Under the pieces are notes generated by a model. That model did no database searches and was not told the origin of the DNA. It saw nothing but the letters and a program-made list of their open reading frames with translations. Of a stretch of 7,746 nucleotides of DNA, positions 5,719 through 7,746 are shown one piece after another. How positions within the stretch are numbered: the first letter of the stretch is position 1; each line of letters starts with the position of its first letter. The translations under genes were made by a program, and so were the position numbers. This DNA comes from CAYPLH01 sp964411505 (lineage in GTDB: Bacteria > Bacillota > Clostridia > CAYPLH01 > DUMO01), in NCBI GenBank assembly GCA_964411505.1, contig CAYPLH010000102.1:1-7746 (forward strand), given 5' to 3'.

Positions 5719-6789
5719 TTATTTTAAATTCTCATTAACTATTTTTATTCCTTCTCTTGCTGACTTGTAAATAAGATTAATAACCTTAAGTGTCTCAAGT
5801 CCATCCACACCTCTTAAGCCAACCTTTGCATCCTTATTTTCTCTCGCACATTCGATAAAATGCCTTATTTCACTTACATAACCAAGGTTGTATTTTTCAT
5901 CAACCGCAGGATTGGACCATCCTGTAGTTACTTCTGCCTTTTCAACAGTATAACTTACACCCGGTATTGAAAAGCATGATATAGGTGAAGAGAATGTAAG
6001 GTCAATATGCATACAGCCTTCAGTTCCATAAATATCTATAACATCCTCCATACCGCCTACTGTAATATAGTTAGCTTCAAGAAGAGCTGATGTTCCGTCA
6101 GCAAATTTCATAATACAGGTTGACCAGTCTTCACCTTCCATTGTTTTATGGATAAAGTTATTTTCCCCGCCACCTGATGTCATGGCAACAAGCTCAGTCC
6201 ACTGATTATTTTTTAGTCCCAGCAAGAATGATACAGGATGACATCCAAGATGAACCATGCATCCGCCACCACAATACTTTATTGTCTGTGCAAATGGGGA
6301 ATGAGAACCTGAATGGCATTCTCTAGCCCTTATATATAGCGGTTTTCCAATAGCGCCTTCCTCTATAACACTCATAGCTTTAGACAAAGCTGGTGCAAAC
6401 ATCCAGTCTTCTGCATAATAAAGCTTCTTTCCTGCTTTTTCTGCAGCCTTAACCATTTCTTCGGCATCCTCCACCGTAGTTGCAAGTGGTTTTTCAGAAA
6501 TAACATGTTTACCTTTTTCAAATGCAATAAGAGCTGCCCAGTGGTGTAAAAAGTTTGGTAGACACACATCAACTACGTCACAATCTACTTCTTCAATAGC
6601 TTTTTCATAATCGTCATATGCAGCATAACCTGTAACACCATATTTTTTAGCAAGAGATTCTACTCTTGATAAATCCTTGTCACAGATAGCAACTATATCA
6701 ACGATATCCCCACAACGTGCATAAGCATCCATATGAAGATCTGCACTGAAAGCTGCCCCTACAATTAATACTTTAACCTTTTTTACCAT
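5719..6789 (-). CDS. Gfo/Idh/MocA-family NAD(P)-dependent oxidoreductase
   Basis: A 356-residue cytosolic dehydrogenase, typical length for the family, which oxidises or reduces hydroxyl/keto groups on sugars, inositols and related compounds. The N-terminal Rossmann fold (1-125) carries the GAAFSA nucleotide loop (11-16) and the hallmark EKPLA (99-103), with Lys100. The C-terminal substrate-binding domain holds GGGCMVHLGCHP (174-185), whose His184 is the usual catalytic histidine. Two departures: the second glycine of the GxGxxA loop is Ala13, and the Asp normally two residues before the Gly of the catalytic motif is His180. AGGAGG lies 9 nt before the ATG at 6789. It is the first gene after the TetR repressor (145-bp spacer), so it is a likely regulatory target. 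The substrate cannot be told from the sequence. Confidence 0.9.
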   Translation of the reverse strand: MVKKVKVLIVGAAFSADLHMDAYARCGDIVDIVAICDKDLSRVESLAKKYGVTGYAAYDDYEKAIEEVDCDVVDVCLPNFLHHWAALIAFEKGKHVISEKPLATTVEDAEEMVKAAEKAGKKLYYAEDWMFAPALSKAMSVIEEGAIGKPLYIRARECHSGSHSPFAQTIKYCGGGCMVHLGCHPVSFLLGLKNNQWTELVAMTSGGGENNFIHKTMEGEDWSTCIMKFADGTSALLEANYITVGGMEDVIDIYGTEGCMHIDLTFSSPISCFSIPGVSYTVEKAEVTTGWSNPAVDEKYNLGYVSEIRHFIECARENKDAKVGLRGVDGLETLKVINLIYKSAREGIKIVNENLK

Positions 6790-6875
6790 TTACTTAATCC
6801 TCCTAATTTTAAATTTATATTCATTATTTACTTATCATATTCTATAACTGCAAGTTCTATTAAAACTGGACCTTT

Positions 6876-6899
6876 TGGTATTTCATATTTTTAATACCA
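6876..6899. promoter_or_regulatory. Inverted repeat upstream of the Gfo/Idh/MocA gene
   Basis: TGGTATT (6876-6882) and AATACCA (6893-6899) are perfect 7-bp arms with a 10-bp AT spacer, in the 145-bp gap between the TetR gene and the Gfo/Idh/MocA gene. It could be a regulator-binding site or a weak end-of-transcript hairpin for the TetR mRNA. No T-tract follows directly on the minus strand, which favours the first reading. It differs from the palindrome at the TetR promoter. Confidence 0.35.
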
Positions 6900-6934
6900 C
6901 GGCTAACTTTTTTATATATTTAACCTTTGTTATA

Positions 6935-7576
6935 TCAGTTTACAAGTTTCTTCTCACATAAATAATCTAAAAACATCTCAGTCACACTCTGTACTCTCTT
7001 TTTTGTATTATCCTCATCATACAAATTTCTCGAAAGTAGCTTGGAAAGTGTATACCTATTGGAAAAATAAGCAAAGGTATAAGTTAATAGTGACAAAATC
7101 ACCTGTTCGGTATCTGCTTCCTTCCTAAAAACACCTTCATCCTTACCCCTTTTTATAACTCTCCTCAACATTTCAAATGCAGCATCCTTAACACTTGAAA
7201 GGTCAAGCTCTTCAATATATTTTCCTTTATTGAGATTCTCCCATAATATTAGATTTACATACGTAGGCGTATCCCTTAAAAACTCAAAATACAGGACAAT
7301 TATCTTTCTGATAGCTTCTATACAGGATATGTCTTCTGAAAGTAGCCCTATCTCTTTTTCAGTCAACTTTCCATAAACCTTCACAAGTACAGCTTTATAT
7401 AGCTCCTCTTTGCAGCCGAAGTATTCATAGATCATTCTCTTGTTAATACTTGCCTTATCCGCAATGTCATCAACGCGTGTGCCATATAAACCCTTTTCGG
7501 CAAACAGAATCTCAGCTGCATCAAGTATATCTTTACGTGATTGTACAGAATCTCGAACCCTTTTTTTAGCCTTCAT
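6935..7576 (-). CDS. TetR/AcrR-family transcriptional regulator
   Basis: A 213-residue one-component repressor of usual family length. Residues 13-60 are the TetR DNA-binding domain: helix ILDAAEILFAEKG (17-29), then GTRVDDIADKASINKRMIYEYF (32-53) as the helix-turn-helix, ending KEELYKAVL. The remainder is an all-helical ligand/dimerisation domain; the segment FLRDTPTYVNLILWENLNKGKY (99-120) resembles that of RutR-like TetR proteins, a weak similarity judged by eye. The start at 7576 has AGGGGGC just upstream. Its promoter is a perfect consensus with a palindrome over the start site, suggesting autoregulation. As the first gene of the minus-strand series it probably controls the neighbouring oxidoreductase genes. 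Ligand unknown. Confidence 0.93.
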   Translation of the reverse strand: MKAKKRVRDSVQSRKDILDAAEILFAEKGLYGTRVDDIADKASINKRMIYEYFGCKEELYKAVLVKVYGKLTEKEIGLLSEDISCIEAIRKIIVLYFEFLRDTPTYVNLILWENLNKGKYIEELDLSSVKDAAFEMLRRVIKRGKDEGVFRKEADTEQVILSLLTYTFAYFSNRYTLSKLLSRNLYDEDNTKKRVQSVTEMFLDYLCEKKLVN

Positions 7577-7598
7577 ATTTGCCCCCTAAGAAAGTAAG

Positions 7599-7612
7599 TA
7601 ACTATTTAGTTA
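7599..7612. promoter_or_regulatory. Palindromic operator at the TetR gene promoter
   Basis: TAACTATTTAGTTA has perfect 6-bp arms (TAACTA/TAGTTA) around a 2-bp centre. It starts 2 bp downstream of the -10 box of the TetR promoter and covers the expected start site (about 7607). Position and symmetry fit TetR autoregulation. Confidence 0.5.
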
Positions 7613-7613
7613 T

Positions 7614-7642
7614 ATTATAAAATAAAGAGTTTTCAATGTCAA
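7614..7642 (-). promoter_or_regulatory. Consensus sigma-A promoter of the TetR gene
   Basis: On the minus strand, TTGACA (7642-7637) and TATAAT (7619-7614) are separated by exactly 17 bp: both boxes match the consensus at all six positions. Transcription should begin near 7607, leaving a leader of about 30 nt. Such an intrinsically strong promoter for a repressor gene usually needs tight repression. Confidence 0.75.
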
Positions 7643-7656
7643 TGTATTGGGGAAAC

Positions 7657-7685
7657 TTTACACTGCTATTTTCTTGAATTGTTAT
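7657..7685 (+). promoter_or_regulatory. Possible plus-strand promoter of RNA element copy 2
   Basis: TTTACA (7657-7662) and TGTTAT (7680-7685) are spaced 17 bp on the plus strand. The predicted start at about 7692 coincides with the first base of the repeated RNA block, supporting transcription of that block. The -10 matches the consensus at four of six positions. It is divergent from the TetR promoter next to it. Confidence 0.4.
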
Positions 7686-7691
7686 TGTTCG

Positions 7692-7746
7692 CAGGTAGCT
7701 AAAGAGATAAACTTTCGCAATGTTAGGAAACATTAGCGAAATGCAG
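7692..7746 (+). repeat. Direct repeat copy 2 (RNA element 5' block, cut by window edge)
   Basis: A 55-nt block nearly identical to 1221-1276, same orientation, ending at the window edge, so its length is unknown. Its hairpin (7713-7741) has the perfect inner arms AATGTT/AACATT around an AGGA loop. A G-C pair here replaces the G-U pair of copy 1, so the fold is kept. Whatever it precedes lies outside the window on the plus strand. Confidence 0.9.

Noticed and set aside
1221..7746. A composite transposon or IS element bounded by the repeats.
   Set aside because: No transposase, terminal inverted repeats or target-site duplications are visible; the repeats are direct and look RNA-like.

Overview
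The window is AT-rich, with strong purine-rich Shine-Dalgarno sites and consensus sigma-A promoters. Its gene types (a clostridial-type citrate synthase, and a multi-cofactor FMN/FAD/Fe-S oxidoreductase typical of anaerobes) point to a low-GC, anaerobic Firmicute, most likely a member of the Clostridia. The genus cannot be fixed from the sequence alone. All five protein genes lie on the minus strand, so the biological reading order runs from right to left.

Reading order on the minus strand: (1) a TetR-family repressor gene (7576-6935) with a perfect sigma-A promoter and a 14-bp palindrome at its expected start site; (2) a Gfo/Idh/MocA-family NAD(P)-dependent oxidoreductase (6789-5719); (3) an 882-residue fused oxidoreductase (5543-2895) resembling a rearranged dihydropyrimidine dehydrogenase, with a PreA-like FMN domain first, then a GltD/PreT-like FAD/NAD(P)H module, then a C-terminal ferredoxin; (4) a citrate synthase (2869-1484) only 25 bp further on, so almost certainly in the same operon; (5) after a gap of about 520 bp, a divergent NagB-like sugar-phosphate isomerase/deaminase (964-212) with its own promoter and a LacI-type palindromic operator.

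The gap between the citrate synthase and nagB-like genes is not empty. It holds a plus-strand element (about 1221-1405) that looks like a free-standing structured RNA: a conserved 56-nt block folding into a bulged 12-bp hairpin, a second small hairpin, and a long terminator-like hairpin. The same 55-nt block starts again at 7692 and runs off the right edge, in the same orientation, so copies of this element bracket the five-gene minus-strand block on one side and the nagB-like gene's upstream gap on the other. One of the two differences between copies exchanges a G-C pair for a G-U pair in the stem, which preserves structure only in plus-strand RNA.

The most interesting points are this repeated, unidentified RNA element and the fused oxidoreductase. 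In the fused protein the residues that bind pyrimidine in true dihydropyrimidine dehydrogenases are not recognisable, and one of its Fe-S cluster motifs appears split between the middle and the C-terminus. Together with its coupling to citrate synthase, this makes a different substrate or electron-transfer role plausible. No tRNA, rRNA, CRISPR array, transposase or prophage gene is visible.
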